Positions 16,783-28,720 of a DNA stretch of 64,000 bases are shown here, in pieces; within the stretch, counting starts at the first letter, position 1; each line of letters begins with the position of its first letter. The notes under the pieces are model-generated. The model searched no databases. It was not told the DNA's origin and saw nothing but the letters and a program-made list of their open reading frames with translations. This DNA comes from Micrococcales bacterium (GTDB taxonomy: Bacteria > Actinomycetota > Actinomycetes > Actinomycetales > Cellulomonadaceae), in contig WQWY01000006.1 in assembly GCA_009785115.1 (NCBI GenBank), forward strand, positions 1 through 64,000, read 5' to 3'. The translations under genes and the position numbers were made by a program.

Positions 16783-18156
16783 TCAGCCGCTGAGGACGGC
16801 ACTGTCGGGGATCGTGCCGCCCTCCGGCCCGAGCACGACGTCGCCGGTGGCGACGACGTCGGCGCCGAAGGTCCAGTCGCCCTCGATACGCAGCGAGCGG
16901 GCGTCGCGCAGGGAGGGAGCTCCGGCCGGGAAGCGCTCCTCGAACGCGGCGATCGTCCGGTAAGCGTCAGCCAGCTCGACCGTGGGTGTCGAGCCTGACG
17001 TCAGGCGCAGGGTCGCCTCGGGGGTGATCTCGTAGGCGTCGGAGCGCAGCAGCAGCAGCTCGGCCGTGGTCTTCACCGGCAAGAACCGTGCCCGGTCCAC
17101 GACAACGGCGCTCGAGCGGTCGAACACCTCGATCGCGGCCCCCATCGCGGACTCGACCTGGATCACCCGCGGTGAGGTCGGGTCGGTCGGGTCCACCGTC
17201 TTCACGTTGCGGATCAGCGGCAGGCCGAGCACCCCTCCTCGCTCGACCAGCGTGGCGCGCAGCACCTCCAGGTCCCACCACAGGTTGTTGGTGTTGAAGT
17301 AGGGGTGCCGGTCGGTGTCGGTGAAGAACCCCATCTCGTCGGCCGGGGTCTGCGCGACGTCACGCAGCACCAGACGCCCGTCCGAGCGTCGGAGGGCCAG
17401 GTGCCCGCCCTTGCGGTCCATCGCGGTGCGGCGGCACACCTCGGCGGCGAAAGGGGCCCCGGAGGCGGCGAACCAGCCCGCGAGCCGCGCGTCCGGGCCG
17501 GCGCCCAGGTTGTCGGAGTTGGACACCGACGCGTACCGGAACCCCGCGTCGAGCAGAGCGTCCAGCAGGCCCGAGCCGAGCAACGACGGGTACACGTCGC
17601 CGTGCCCCGGGGGGCACCACTCGAGCGCCGGGTCGGACGGCCAGGAGACCGGGGTCAGGTCGTCGGCGCGCAGTCTCGGCTCGCTGCTCTGCTCGAAGTC
17701 CAGCGGGAGCCCGTCGACGGGGAGGTCCGGGTAGGCGCGCAGGGCGTCACGGGTGTCGTCGCGGGTGTAGAAGGAGGTCATGAAGACCAGCGGCAGCCGC
17801 GCACCGTGACGCGCACGGGCCGCGAGCACCTGGGCGACGATCAGGTCCAAGAAGCTGCGCCCGTCGCGCACCGGGAGCAGCGACTTGGCCCGCGCCATGC
17901 CCATCGAGGTGCCCAGGCCGCCGTTGAGCTTCAGGATCACGGTGCGCGACAGGGCTTCCCGGGCGGTGTCGCCGTCCACCTCCACCGCGTCCAGCCGGGG
18001 CGGGTCGAGCAGCGGGGCGATCGAGCTCTCGGGGACCAGACCGGTCGCACCGGCCTCGAGCTGGCGGTAGTAGTCGGCGAAGACGCTGACGGCGGCGGGG
18101 GTGACCCCGGCCGTGCGCATCGCCTCGGTCGCCAGCCGCAGCCCGTCGTCGCTCAT
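16783..18156 (-). CDS. UTP--glucose-1-phosphate uridylyltransferase
   Basis: VILKLNGGLGTSMGMARAKSLLPVRDGRSFLDLIVAQ; GHGDVYPSLLGSGLLDALLDAGFRYASVSNSDNLG. Confidence 0.92.
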   Translation of the reverse strand: MSDDGLRLATEAMRTAGVTPAAVSVFADYYRQLEAGATGLVPESSIAPLLDPPRLDAVEVDGDTAREALSRTVILKLNGGLGTSMGMARAKSLLPVRDGRSFLDLIVAQVLAARARHGARLPLVFMTSFYTRDDTRDALRAYPDLPVDGLPLDFEQSSEPRLRADDLTPVSWPSDPALEWCPPGHGDVYPSLLGSGLLDALLDAGFRYASVSNSDNLGAGPDARLAGWFAASGAPFAAEVCRRTAMDRKGGHLALRRSDGRLVLRDVAQTPADEMGFFTDTDRHPYFNTNNLWWDLEVLRATLVERGGVLGLPLIRNVKTVDPTDPTSPRVIQVESAMGAAIEVFDRSSAVVVDRARFLPVKTTAELLLLRSDAYEITPEATLRLTSGSTPTVELADAYRTIAAFEERFPAGAPSLRDARSLRIEGDWTFGADVVATGDVVLGPEGGTIPDSAVLSG

Positions 18157-18329
18157 CGTCTCGGCCACCTCCGAGGCCACAGTGTGCCCGGCGAGCCTCG
18201 TCGTCGCCCAACCGGGGCGTGTCTCCTGGTCCCAGGCGTCCCCGCGGCGGGGAGCCGGGGAACCGCGACGCGCTAGCCCGCCAGCAGGTCCAGCAGCCCT
18301 CTGCCGCGCTCGCCTCGTCCTGCGTCCCC

Positions 18330-19010
18330 TCAGGTGGCGGCCACGCCACCCTCGCTGGGCTGGACGAGCACGTGCCCATGGCCGCCGAACGCGACCTGGA
18401 AGACCTCGCCCGTGCCGCCGCGCACGAAGGAGCCGATGCCGCCGGAGGTGTCGGTGCGGATGTTCGCCGTCACCCCGGCCGTCCACAGGACGGCGGCCTG
18501 CGGGTCACCGAAGGTCGGGGCGGAGGCCACGTCGAGCGCCACCGGCTCGCCCCTCGTGGTCACCGCGACGAAACCGGTGCCGCGCAGCACCACGTTGAAC
18601 AGCCCGGCGGCCATCATCCCGCCGAGGCCCTTGACCCGCTGGATGTCCCACTGGATCGACGACGAGAAGGCCAGGACTGCCGACCCGTTCACCGTGACCA
18701 TGTCGTTGTCCATGTACATGATCTGGACGTTGGCGGCGCTGTCGCCGAGGAACAGCTCGCCCTGGCCCGAGGCTTCCATGATCGGGACGCCCTCGCCGGT
18801 CACCGCTCTCTTGACGAGCCGTTCCATGCCCTGGCTCTTCCTGGCGAAGCGGACGTCGCCCTGGTAGGCGACCATCGACCCCGCGCGGCACTGCACCGGC
18901 CCGTAGCCCATCTGGATCTTCAGCATCCTGGGGCCTTGCAGCGAGAACTGGTCCGTGGACGTGTTCTCCTTGAAGTCTTCGAACAGCGGGCCGTGCAGCG
19001 TCATGACCAT
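18330..19010 (-). CDS. AIM24 family protein
   Basis: CRAGSMVAYQGDVRFA...GEGVPIMEASGQGELFLGDSAANVQIMYM. Confidence 0.85.
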   Translation of the reverse strand: MVMTLHGPLFEDFKENTSTDQFSLQGPRMLKIQMGYGPVQCRAGSMVAYQGDVRFARKSQGMERLVKRAVTGEGVPIMEASGQGELFLGDSAANVQIMYMDNDMVTVNGSAVLAFSSSIQWDIQRVKGLGGMMAAGLFNVVLRGTGFVAVTTRGEPVALDVASAPTFGDPQAAVLWTAGVTANIRTDTSGGIGSFVRGGTGEVFQVAFGGHGHVLVQPSEGGVAAT

Positions 19011-19099
19011 CCCTGAGCCGGTTCGTCGCGACCCTCCCTCGGGGTCGCTCTCCGAGGACGAGGCTAGCGTCGGCGCACCGGGGTGCGGGGCGTTTTCGC

Positions 19100-21373
19100 T
19101 CAGGCAGTCTGGTGGAAGGTCCGCTGCAGCACGTCGAGCTGCTGCTCGCGGGTCAGCTTGACGAAGTTCACCGCGTAGCCGGAGACCCTCACCGTGAGGT
19201 TCGGGTAGTCCTGCGGGTTCTCGATCGCGTCGATCAGCGTCTCGGGCGTCAGCACGTTGATGTTCGCGTGATACAGGCCCTCGCCCATCCCGGCGTCGAG
19301 GATCCCGACCAGGTTGGCCACCTGCTCGTCCTTGTCCCAGCCCAGACCTGAGGGTGTGATCGTGCTCGTCAGCGAGATGCCGTCGAGGGCGTCGTCGTAG
19401 TCGAGCTTGCCCACCGACAGCATCGACGCGACCACCCCGTGGGTGTCCATGCCGTTGCTCGGGTTGGCGCCCGGCGCGAACGGCGTGCCGGCCTTGTGCC
19501 CGGACGGGAACGAGCCGGTGGCCTTGCCGTACACCACGTTCGAGGTGATGGTCAGCACCGACTGGGTCGGCACGGCGTCGCGGTAGGTCGGCAGCGTGCG
19601 GATCTTGTCCATGACGGTCTTGACCACCAGGGCGGCGATCTCGTCGGCGCGGTCGTCGTCGTTGCCGTACACCGGGAACTGGCCCTCGGTGCGGTAGTCG
19701 ACCACCAGGCCGGTCTCGTCGCGCACCGGGTAGACCTTGGCGTACCTGATCGCGGACAGGGAGTCGGCGACGATCGAGAGCCCCGCGATGCCGCAGCCCA
19801 GGGTGCGCAGCACCTCGTCGTCGTGCAGCGCCATCTCGATGGCCTCGTAGGCATACCTGTCGTGGCAGTAGTGGATGATGTTCAGCGCCTCGACGTAGGT
19901 CGCGGTCACCCAGTCCAGCATGTCGGAGTACCTGGCCCAGACCTCGTCGAAGTCCAGCGGGCCGTCACCGACGACGGGTGCGTGGCCGGTGACGATCTGC
20001 GTGCCCGTCATCTCGTCGCGGCCGCCGTTGATCGCGTACAGCAGCGACTTGGCGACGTTGACGCGCGCGCCGAAGAACTGCATCTGCTTGCCGATGGTCA
20101 TCGGGGAGACGCAGCAGGCGATGGCCGCGTCGTCGCCCCACCGGGTGCGGATCTGCTCGTCAGACTCGTACTGGAGGGCGGAGGTCTCGATCGAGATCGC
20201 CGCGCAGAGCTCCTTGTAGCCCTCGGGCAGGTTCTCGTCCCAGAAGATCGTGATGTTCGGCTCCGGCGCCGGGCCCAGGTTGCGCAGAGTCTGCAGCAGC
20301 CGGAACGAGGTGCGCGTGACCAGCGGGCGCCCGTCGGTCCCGAAGCCGGCGTCGGTCCAGGTGGCCCAGTAGGGGTCGCCGGAGAAGATCTGGTCGTAGT
20401 CGACGGTCCGCAGGAACCGGACGATGCGCAGCTTGATGACCAGGGCGTCGATGATCTCCTGGGCGCCCTCCTCGGTCAGGACGCCTGCCGCGAGGTCGCG
20501 CTCGAAGTACACGTCGAAGAACGACGACAGCCGGCCGAAGCTCATCGCCGCGCCGTCCTGAGACCTCACCGAGGCCAGGTAGGCCATGTAGGTCCACTGC
20601 ACCGCTTCTTGGGCGGTGATCGCGGGGCGGGCCAGGTCTAGCCCGTAGATCTCACCCAGCCTCTTGAGCTTGACCAGCGACTTGATCTGCTCGGCGTGCT
20701 CCTCGCGGCGGCGGGCCCAGTGCTCGCTGAACGGCTGGTCGACCTCGGCGTCCTTGTCGCGCTTCTTCGCCTCGATCAGGGCGTCCACCCCGTACAGGGC
20801 CACCCGGCGGTAGTCGCCGATGATCCGGCCTCGGCCGTAGGCGTCGGGCAGGCCGGTGACCAGGTGCGCCGAGCGGGCCGCACGGATGCGCGGGGTGTAC
20901 AGGTCGAAGACGGCCTCGTTGTGGGTCTTGCGGTACTTGGTGAACGCCTCCTCGACGTGCGGGTCCACCTGCTTGCCGGCCTCGGTGATCGCGGTGCGGA
21001 CCATGCGCCAGCCGCCGTTGGGCATCATCGCGCGCTTGAGCGGCACGTCGGTCTGGAGCCCGACGATCACGTCGTCGTCGGCGCTGATGTACCCCGCGGG
21101 GAAGGCGTCGATGTCGGCGGGGGTGTGGGTGTCGACGTCGTAGATCCGCTGGGCGCGCTCGACGGACAGGTAGTCGCGCTCGAGCGTCTGCCACACGCGC
21201 AGGGTCTTGGCGGTGGGGCCGGCGAGGAAGCTCGCGTCGCCGGTGTAGGGGGTGTAGGTGTGCTGGATGAAGTCGCGGACGTCGATGGTCCGCATCCATG
21301 GCCCCGGGGTGAAACCCTGCCACGCGGCCAGCATGGCCGGGGTGGGCTGAGAGGGGTCCGCAACCATGGTCAT
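19100..21373 (-). CDS. pflB: formate C-acetyltransferase (pyruvate formate-lyase)
   Basis: IACCVSPM catalytic Cys pair; glycyl-radical loop [21 protein letters not shown]. Confidence 0.97.
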   Translation of the reverse strand: MTMVADPSQPTPAMLAAWQGFTPGPWMRTIDVRDFIQHTYTPYTGDASFLAGPTAKTLRVWQTLERDYLSVERAQRIYDVDTHTPADIDAFPAGYISADDDVIVGLQTDVPLKRAMMPNGGWRMVRTAITEAGKQVDPHVEEAFTKYRKTHNEAVFDLYTPRIRAARSAHLVTGLPDAYGRGRIIGDYRRVALYGVDALIEAKKRDKDAEVDQPFSEHWARRREEHAEQIKSLVKLKRLGEIYGLDLARPAITAQEAVQWTYMAYLASVRSQDGAAMSFGRLSSFFDVYFERDLAAGVLTEEGAQEIIDALVIKLRIVRFLRTVDYDQIFSGDPYWATWTDAGFGTDGRPLVTRTSFRLLQTLRNLGPAPEPNITIFWDENLPEGYKELCAAISIETSALQYESDEQIRTRWGDDAAIACCVSPMTIGKQMQFFGARVNVAKSLLYAINGGRDEMTGTQIVTGHAPVVGDGPLDFDEVWARYSDMLDWVTATYVEALNIIHYCHDRYAYEAIEMALHDDEVLRTLGCGIAGLSIVADSLSAIRYAKVYPVRDETGLVVDYRTEGQFPVYGNDDDRADEIAALVVKTVMDKIRTLPTYRDAVPTQSVLTITSNVVYGKATGSFPSGHKAGTPFAPGANPSNGMDTHGVVASMLSVGKLDYDDALDGISLTSTITPSGLGWDKDEQVANLVGILDAGMGEGLYHANINVLTPETLIDAIENPQDYPNLTVRVSGYAVNFVKLTREQQLDVLQRTFHQTA

Positions 21374-21535
21374 GGGATGAATATACGGCAGGTTTGAGCG
21401 GAAATTCATAGGACCAAAGGGCATCGTGGGCCGTCCGGGGGACGCGAGCTCGGCTCGCTGCCCCTCTCCTGCCCCATCGGGTCGAGAGGTGAACCCTTGA
21501 GCCGATAGTGATCTCGGTTTGGGCGCTGGGCCGTG

Positions 21536-22561
21536 ATGCCGGACGATGTGCCCGTGCGCTTCCGACACCTCGGCCGCTCCGGCCTGAAGATCTCCGAGAT
21601 CGCCTACGGCAACTGGCTCACCCACGGCTCCCAGGTGGACGACGGCGTGGCCGCCGCGTGCGTGCGGGCCGCGCTCGACGCGGGCATCACCACGTTCGAC
21701 ACCGCCGACGTCTACGTCGACGGCGCCGCCGAGGCCGTGCTGGGTGCGGCGCTCGCCGGGGAGCGCCGAGAGTCGCTGGAGATCTGCACGAAGGTCTTCT
21801 ACCCGACCGGCCCCAAGGGCCCGAACGACACCGGGCTGTCGCGCAAGCACATCATGGAGTCGATCGACGCCTCGCTGCGCCGGCTGCGCACCGACTACGT
21901 CGACCTCTACCAGGCGCACCGGTACGACCACACCACGCCGCTCGAAGAGACGATGAGGGCGTTCGCCGACGTGGTGCGCGCCGGGAAGGCCCTCTACGTC
22001 GGGGTCAGCGAATGGACCGCGGACCAGCTGCGGGCCGGCCACGCCCTGGCCTCCGAGATGGGCTTCTCGCTGGTGTCCAACCAGCCGGAGTACTCCATGC
22101 TGCAGCGGGTGATCGAGGCCGAGGTGGTCCCGGCCGCCCGTGACCTGGGGATGTCGCAGATCGTCTTCTCGCCGATCGCCCAGGGTGTGCTGACCGGCAA
22201 GTACATGCCTGGGCAGCTCCCGCCGGCCGGGTCGCGAGCCACCGACCCCGCGGGCTCTGGCTTCATGGCCAACGTCATGCGCGACGAGGTGCTGACGGCG
22301 GTGCAGGGGCTGCGCCCGGTCGCTGACGAGCTGGGCATCACCATGGCCCAGCTGGCCATCGCCTGGGTGCTGACCAACGACAACGTCGCCGCGGCCATCG
22401 TCGGGGCGTCGCGCCCCGAGCAGGTCGCTGAGAACGTCGCCGCGTCGGGTGTCCAGATCCCGCCCGAGCTGCTGGCTCGCATCGACGAGGCCCTGTCCGG
22501 CGTGGTCCTCACCGACCCCACCGTCACCGCGCGCAGGTCACCGGCTCAGCGCCTGGGCTGA
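21536..22561 (+). CDS. aldo/keto reductase family protein
   Basis: [19 protein letters not shown]...[13 protein letters not shown]...[24 protein letters not shown]...GVSEW. Confidence 0.93.
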   Translation: MPDDVPVRFRHLGRSGLKISEIAYGNWLTHGSQVDDGVAAACVRAALDAGITTFDTADVYVDGAAEAVLGAALAGERRESLEICTKVFYPTGPKGPNDTGLSRKHIMESIDASLRRLRTDYVDLYQAHRYDHTTPLEETMRAFADVVRAGKALYVGVSEWTADQLRAGHALASEMGFSLVSNQPEYSMLQRVIEAEVVPAARDLGMSQIVFSPIAQGVLTGKYMPGQLPPAGSRATDPAGSGFMANVMRDEVLTAVQGLRPVADELGITMAQLAIAWVLTNDNVAAAIVGASRPEQVAENVAASGVQIPPELLARIDEALSGVVLTDPTVTARRSPAQRLG

Positions 22562-22591
22562 GCGTCGGAGGCCACCCGCTCCGCGCCGTCG

Positions 22592-23161
22592 TCACCGAGG
22601 GTCGGCGTCCGGCATGTCGAGGAGCCAGCGGCCCCCTTCGCGCACGATGCGGCCTGATCGTAGGCCGTGCGGGTCGGGGCCGATCCCGGCGTCGGGTGCC
22701 CACGCCTCGATCGCGTACGGGCGGCAGCGGATCACGGTGTAGTCCTCCTCGGGGCCGCCGGGCCAGTAGGCGAGGAAGAGCGGTCTCCACCAGCGTCGGC
22801 GTTCGTCTGGGTCGTCCACCGTCTCGGCGTCGCAGTAGGCGGTGACGGCGGCGCTCAGCCCCGCGCTGTAGGCCAGCACGACCTTGCCCGTGGACATCGC
22901 CTGACGGGCCTTGGTCGATGCCGGGGAGGTGGCGACGTGGACGGTCAGGTCTGAGGTCGGGGCGTAGGGCATGACCACCCGGGCGGTCGGCCCGTCGGGC
23001 CCGGAGGTGATGAACGTGCACAGCTGTGCCTTCATGCGGCGCTGCGCGACAGCGAGGATCCGCGCGGCAGACTCCTCGTCCGTCTCGATCCCGACACGGT
23101 TCCGCCGCAGCCCTCGTGCTCGGACGAGCGTGGCGGCTCGCGCCTCGACCCACCTCTTCAT
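22592..23161 (-). CDS. pyridoxamine 5'-phosphate oxidase-like (split-barrel FMN) protein
   Basis: AQLCTFITSGPDGPTARVVMPYAP...FLAYWPGGPEEDYTVIRCRPYAIEAW. Confidence 0.65.
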   Translation of the reverse strand: MKRWVEARAATLVRARGLRRNRVGIETDEESAARILAVAQRRMKAQLCTFITSGPDGPTARVVMPYAPTSDLTVHVATSPASTKARQAMSTGKVVLAYSAGLSAAVTAYCDAETVDDPDERRRWWRPLFLAYWPGGPEEDYTVIRCRPYAIEAWAPDAGIGPDPHGLRSGRIVREGGRWLLDMPDADPR

Positions 23162-23288
23162 CGTGATCTCCCTGGTGCTGGTCAGCCTCTCCGAGGCCCA
23201 GGCCTGGGCCGGGGGCTCGAGTCTCGCACCGGGGACCTGAACGTAGCCTGAGCGTAGGAGGTCAGAGGCCAGGGCGGCGGCCGGTGCT

Positions 23289-23777
23289 CTAGGCCTCGTT
23301 CCTGTCGCGTATCTGGGACACGAGACGGTCGATCGCGTCGCGGTCGATGGCGTCGATGTCGGTCTTGGTCTTGACGTTGGCGATGCGCTTGATGGCGAAC
23401 CTGTCGGTGATCCCCATCCGGCTGAACAAGAGACGGCCACCGAGGTAACCGACGGCGACAGCACGGTCGACGAGCTCTGACGGGAAGGCAGCCTTCGTCT
23501 CCACGTCGCGCTTGGCGGGGTCGGTCTCCATGCCGCTGACGAACAGGGCGACCTGCTTGCCGTCGAGGGCTGTCGACCCGGCGAACCTCGTCATCAGCGG
23601 CAGCGGCTGTCCGGTGTAGACCGGTGTGCCCAAGACCACCAGGTCATAGTCGGACAGGTCCGGGTCGCCGTCGGCCAGGTCGAACGCGTCCGCGTCTGGG
23701 CCCAGCTGCTTGGCGATGTGGTGAGCGATGGCACCGGTGGAGCCGTACCGGGATGCGTAGACGACGACGGTGGTCAT
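23289..23777 (-). CDS. flavodoxin-domain protein (protoporphyrinogen oxidase HemG-like)
   Basis: [22 protein letters not shown]...[22 protein letters not shown] overlap with the fumarase gene. Confidence 0.85.
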   Translation of the reverse strand: MTTVVVYASRYGSTGAIAHHIAKQLGPDADAFDLADGDPDLSDYDLVVLGTPVYTGQPLPLMTRFAGSTALDGKQVALFVSGMETDPAKRDVETKAAFPSELVDRAVAVGYLGGRLLFSRMGITDRFAIKRIANVKTKTDIDAIDRDAIDRLVSQIRDRNEA

Positions 23778-25450
23778 GAGGAGAGGCCCGGGCGGCGGCC
23801 GATCGTCAGGCCGGTGACGACGGGCTTGGAGACCTCGGCGAAGAAGTCGTCGCCCTTGTCGTCCACGACGATGAACGCTGGGAAGTCGCGGACCTCGATC
23901 TTCCAGATCGCCTCCATGCCGAGCTCGGGGTACTCCAGCACCTCGACCGAGGTGATGCAGTCCTGGGCGAGGCGGGCGGCGGGGCCGCCGATCGAGCCGA
24001 GGTAGAAGCCGCCGTGCTTGGCGCAGGCGTCGGTCACGGCCTGGGAGCGGTTGCCCTTGGCCAGCATCACCAGGGAGCCGCCCGCAGCCTGGAGCTCGTC
24101 GACGTAGGAGTCCATGCGGCCAGCGGTCGTCGGGCCGAACGAGCCCGAGGCGTAGCCCTCGGGGGTCTTGGCCGGGCCCGCGTAGTACACCGGGTGGTCG
24201 CGCAGGTACTGCGGCATCGGCTCCCCGGCGTCGAGCCGCTCCTTGATCTTGGCGTGGGCGATGTCGCGAGCCACCACCAGCGGCCCGGTCAGCGACAGCC
24301 GGGTCTTCACCGGGTACTTCGTCAGCTCGGCCAAGATCTCGGGCATGGGCCGGTTCAGGTCGATCTCGACGACGTCGCCGCCCAGGTCCTCGGCCACGGT
24401 GTCCGGCAGGTAGCGGCCCGGGTCGGTCTCCAGCTGTTCGATGAACACGCCCTCAGGTGTGATCTTGCCCAGGCACTGACGGTCGGCCGAGCACGAGACG
24501 GCCATGGCCACCGGCAGCGACGCACCGTGACGAGGCAGACGCACCACACGCACGTCGTGGCAGAAGTACTTGCCGCCGAACTGCGCCCCGATCCCCAGCC
24601 GCCGGGTCAGCTCGAGCACCTGCTGCTCCAGCTCCAGGTCACGGAAGCCGTGGCCGGTGATGTCGCCCGACGTGGGCAGCGCGTCGAGGTACTTGGCGGA
24701 GGCGTACTTGGCGGTCTTCAGCGCGTGCTCGGCGGACGTACCCCCGACGACGATGGCCAGGTGGTACGGCGGGCAGGCAGCGGTGCCCAGCCCGCGGATC
24801 TTCTCTTCGAGGAACGTCAGCAGCGAGTCGGGGTTGAGGATCGCCTTGGTCTCCTGGAACAGGTACGACTTGTTGGCAGACCCGCCCCCCTTGGCCATGA
24901 ACAAGAACTTGTAGGTGTTCTCGTGGCCCGGTGCGGTGTCCGCGTACAGCTCGATCTGCGCGGGCAGGTTCGACCCGGTGTTCCGCTCCTCGAACATCGT
25001 GACCGGAGCCATCTGGGAGTAGCGCAGGTTCAGACGCGTGTAGGCGTCGAACACCCCGCGCGACAGCGGCTCCTCGTCGGTGCCCGCCGTGAGCACGTGC
25101 TGACCGCGCTTGCCCATGACGATCGCGGTGCCGGTGTCCTGGCACATCGGCAGGACGCCCTTGGCGGCGATGGCCGCGTTCTTCAGCAGGTCCAGGGCGA
25201 CGAACTTGTCGTTGGCCGATGCCTCCGGGTCGTCCATGATCGTCTGGAGCTGGGCCAGGTGCGCGGGCCGCAGGTAGTGGGCGATGTCGTGGAACGCGGT
25301 GCTCGCCAGCAGCGTCAGCGCCTCCGGGGCCACCTGGAGGAACGTCCGCCCGTCAGCCTCGACGACTCTGACGCCCTCGTCGCTGAGCTTGCGGTAGGTG
25401 GTGGTGTCAGCACCGAGCGGCAGCATGTCGGTGTAGGCGAAGTCGGGCAT
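23774..25450 (-). CDS. fumA: class I (iron-sulfur) fumarate hydratase
   Basis: [57 protein letters not shown]. Confidence 0.95.
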   Translation of the reverse strand: MPDFAYTDMLPLGADTTTYRKLSDEGVRVVEADGRTFLQVAPEALTLLASTAFHDIAHYLRPAHLAQLQTIMDDPEASANDKFVALDLLKNAAIAAKGVLPMCQDTGTAIVMGKRGQHVLTAGTDEEPLSRGVFDAYTRLNLRYSQMAPVTMFEERNTGSNLPAQIELYADTAPGHENTYKFLFMAKGGGSANKSYLFQETKAILNPDSLLTFLEEKIRGLGTAACPPYHLAIVVGGTSAEHALKTAKYASAKYLDALPTSGDITGHGFRDLELEQQVLELTRRLGIGAQFGGKYFCHDVRVVRLPRHGASLPVAMAVSCSADRQCLGKITPEGVFIEQLETDPGRYLPDTVAEDLGGDVVEIDLNRPMPEILAELTKYPVKTRLSLTGPLVVARDIAHAKIKERLDAGEPMPQYLRDHPVYYAGPAKTPEGYASGSFGPTTAGRMDSYVDELQAAGGSLVMLAKGNRSQAVTDACAKHGGFYLGSIGGPAARLAQDCITSVEVLEYPELGMEAIWKIEVRDFPAFIVVDDKGDDFFAEVSKPVVTGLTIGRRPGLSS

Positions 25451-25634
25451 CGTCGCTCCTTGGTCGTGGCACCTTCGATCCTGGCGCACCAGACGCTCTC
25501 GTTCCAGGATGTGCTGCTGCGAAGGATAGGCCGTCTGAACGAACGGTGAACCCCTCCGGCAGAACCAGTCGAGTCGCCGTCGTCACGCAGACGTGGTTCT
25601 CTGCCAGAGAGCGCGTGCGACGCGGGAGGGTGCG

Positions 25635-27044
25635 ATGTCTGGGTCACGTCGTCGTGGTGGGGGACACCGGCTGTCGGAGCAGCGAGAGACCGTCTCGCTG
25701 AACCCGGTGTTCACCCGGCCGGGAGAGGCGACCGAGCTGCCACGGTTCCGGCTGCCGGACGCTGAGTCGCTGCCGGAGACCGCCTACCAGATCGTGCACG
25801 ACGAGGCGATGCTCGACGGCAACGCCCGGCTCAACCTCGCCACGTTCGTCGGCACCTGGATGGAAGAGCCCGCGGACCGCCTGTACGCCGAGGCGGCCGA
25901 CAAGAACATGATCGACAAGGACGAGTACCCGGCCACGGCTGCGGTCGAGGCGCGGTGCGTGACGATGCTCGCCGACCTGTGGCACGCACCCGACCCGCGC
26001 GGCGCCGTCGGTACGTCGACGGTCGGCTCGTCGGAGGCGGCGATGCTCGGCGGGCTGGCGCTCAAACGGGCCTGGCAGCACCGGTGCCGCGCGGCTGGGC
26101 ACCCCACCGACCGGCCGAACCTGGTGATGAGCTCGGCCGTGCAGGTGTGCTGGGAGAAGTTCTGCAACTACTTCGAGGTCGAGCCCCGCTACGTGCCGGT
26201 CAGCATGGAGCACAAGGTGCTCGACGGGCACGACCTGGCCGCCTACGTGGACGAGAGCACCATCGGCGTGGTCGCCGTCATGGGTGTCACCTACACCGGG
26301 ATGTACGAGCCGGTGGTGCGGATCGCCGCCGCGCTCGACCAGGTCCAGGCTGACACGGGCCTGGACGTCAAGATCCACGTCGACGGCGCCTCAGGCGCGA
26401 TGGTGGCCCCTTTCCTGCAGCCCGACCTGCTGTGGGACTTCCGGGTGGAGCGCGTGGTGTCGATCAACACCTCCGGGCACAAGTACGGGCTGGTCTACCC
26501 GGGGGTCGGGTGGGCGCTCTGGCGCGACGAGACCTGCCTGCCGGACGACCTGGTGTTCCGTGTCGACTACCTCGGTGGCGACATGCCTACCTTCGCGCTG
26601 AACTTCTCCCGCCCCGGGGCACAGGTGCTGGCGCAGTACTACGTGTTCCTGAGGCTGGGCTTCGACGGGTTCCGCAGGGTGCAGCAGGCCTGCCAGGACG
26701 TCGCGGTGCACCTGGCGCACGGGGTAGCCCAGGCTGGTCCGTTCGAGCTGTGGAACGAGGGGCGAGACATCCCGGTGTTCGCCTGGTCCCTGAGGCCCGA
26801 CCCGCACCGCACGTGGGACCTGCACGACCTGTCCGAGCGGCTGCGCACCCGCGGTTGGCTCGTGCCGGCCTATCCCATGCCCGAGGGTCTGGCCGACCTG
26901 ACCGTGCAGCGCGTCGTCGTCCGCAACGGCCTGAGCCTCGACCTGGCCGAGGCCTTCCTGACGGACCTGCGCTCCCAGGTGGAGCACCTGGAGTCCACGG
27001 GCGGGCCCGGCGGTCCGCGCCCGTCGGGCGGTTTCCGCCACTGA
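25635..27044 (+). CDS. gadB: glutamate decarboxylase
   Basis: GTSTVGSSEAAMLGGLALKRAW; HVDGASGAMVAPF; SINTSGHKYGLVYPGVGWALWR PLP-Lys motif. Confidence 0.96.
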   Translation: MSGSRRRGGGHRLSEQRETVSLNPVFTRPGEATELPRFRLPDAESLPETAYQIVHDEAMLDGNARLNLATFVGTWMEEPADRLYAEAADKNMIDKDEYPATAAVEARCVTMLADLWHAPDPRGAVGTSTVGSSEAAMLGGLALKRAWQHRCRAAGHPTDRPNLVMSSAVQVCWEKFCNYFEVEPRYVPVSMEHKVLDGHDLAAYVDESTIGVVAVMGVTYTGMYEPVVRIAAALDQVQADTGLDVKIHVDGASGAMVAPFLQPDLLWDFRVERVVSINTSGHKYGLVYPGVGWALWRDETCLPDDLVFRVDYLGGDMPTFALNFSRPGAQVLAQYYVFLRLGFDGFRRVQQACQDVAVHLAHGVAQAGPFELWNEGRDIPVFAWSLRPDPHRTWDLHDLSERLRTRGWLVPAYPMPEGLADLTVQRVVVRNGLSLDLAEAFLTDLRSQVEHLESTGGPGGPRPSGGFRH

Positions 27045-27051
27045 CGACGCC

Positions 27052-27088
27052 GCCGCGCCACGGCGACGGGTCGTCACCGTGGCGCGGC
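27052..27088. terminator. hairpin between convergent gadB and surface-protein gene
   Basis: gccgcgccacgg / ccgtggcgcggc 12-bp perfect arms. Confidence 0.75.
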
Positions 27089-27118
27089 AGCTGTCTCAGC
27101 CTTTCGCCTGAGCGTCGG

Positions 27119-28417
<1,299 letters not shown>

Positions 28418-28530
28418 TTTCCTCACTTTCCTCTTCGTGTCGTGTCGAGCTGGAGCCGTCCGTCCCGGGCGACCGGAACCAGACAGCAGGGGAGATCGTG
28501 GAGACACGGCGCACCCGAGCGGGCCGGGTC

Positions 28531-28694
28531 GTCGACAACGTCCTCGTTATCGTGAACGAGCACGGTGGGGACGATGGGGGTCCTCCTTCTCAACCCCGAA
28601 ACCATGTCATCCCATGTATCGGCGGGCGAAGGAGGAGGCAGCAGTCCCTGAGGCGGAGATCCTGTAAAGATCCCATGAATGCGCGGCCGTGCGA
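28531..28694 (-). repeat. 164-bp conserved non-coding block upstream of surface protein 1 (copy 1)
   Basis: ungapped match to 30433-30596, about 144/164 identities by hand. Confidence 0.85.
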
Positions 28695-28720
28695 CGCAGC
28701 GGCCCTTCGCCTGAGCGGCG

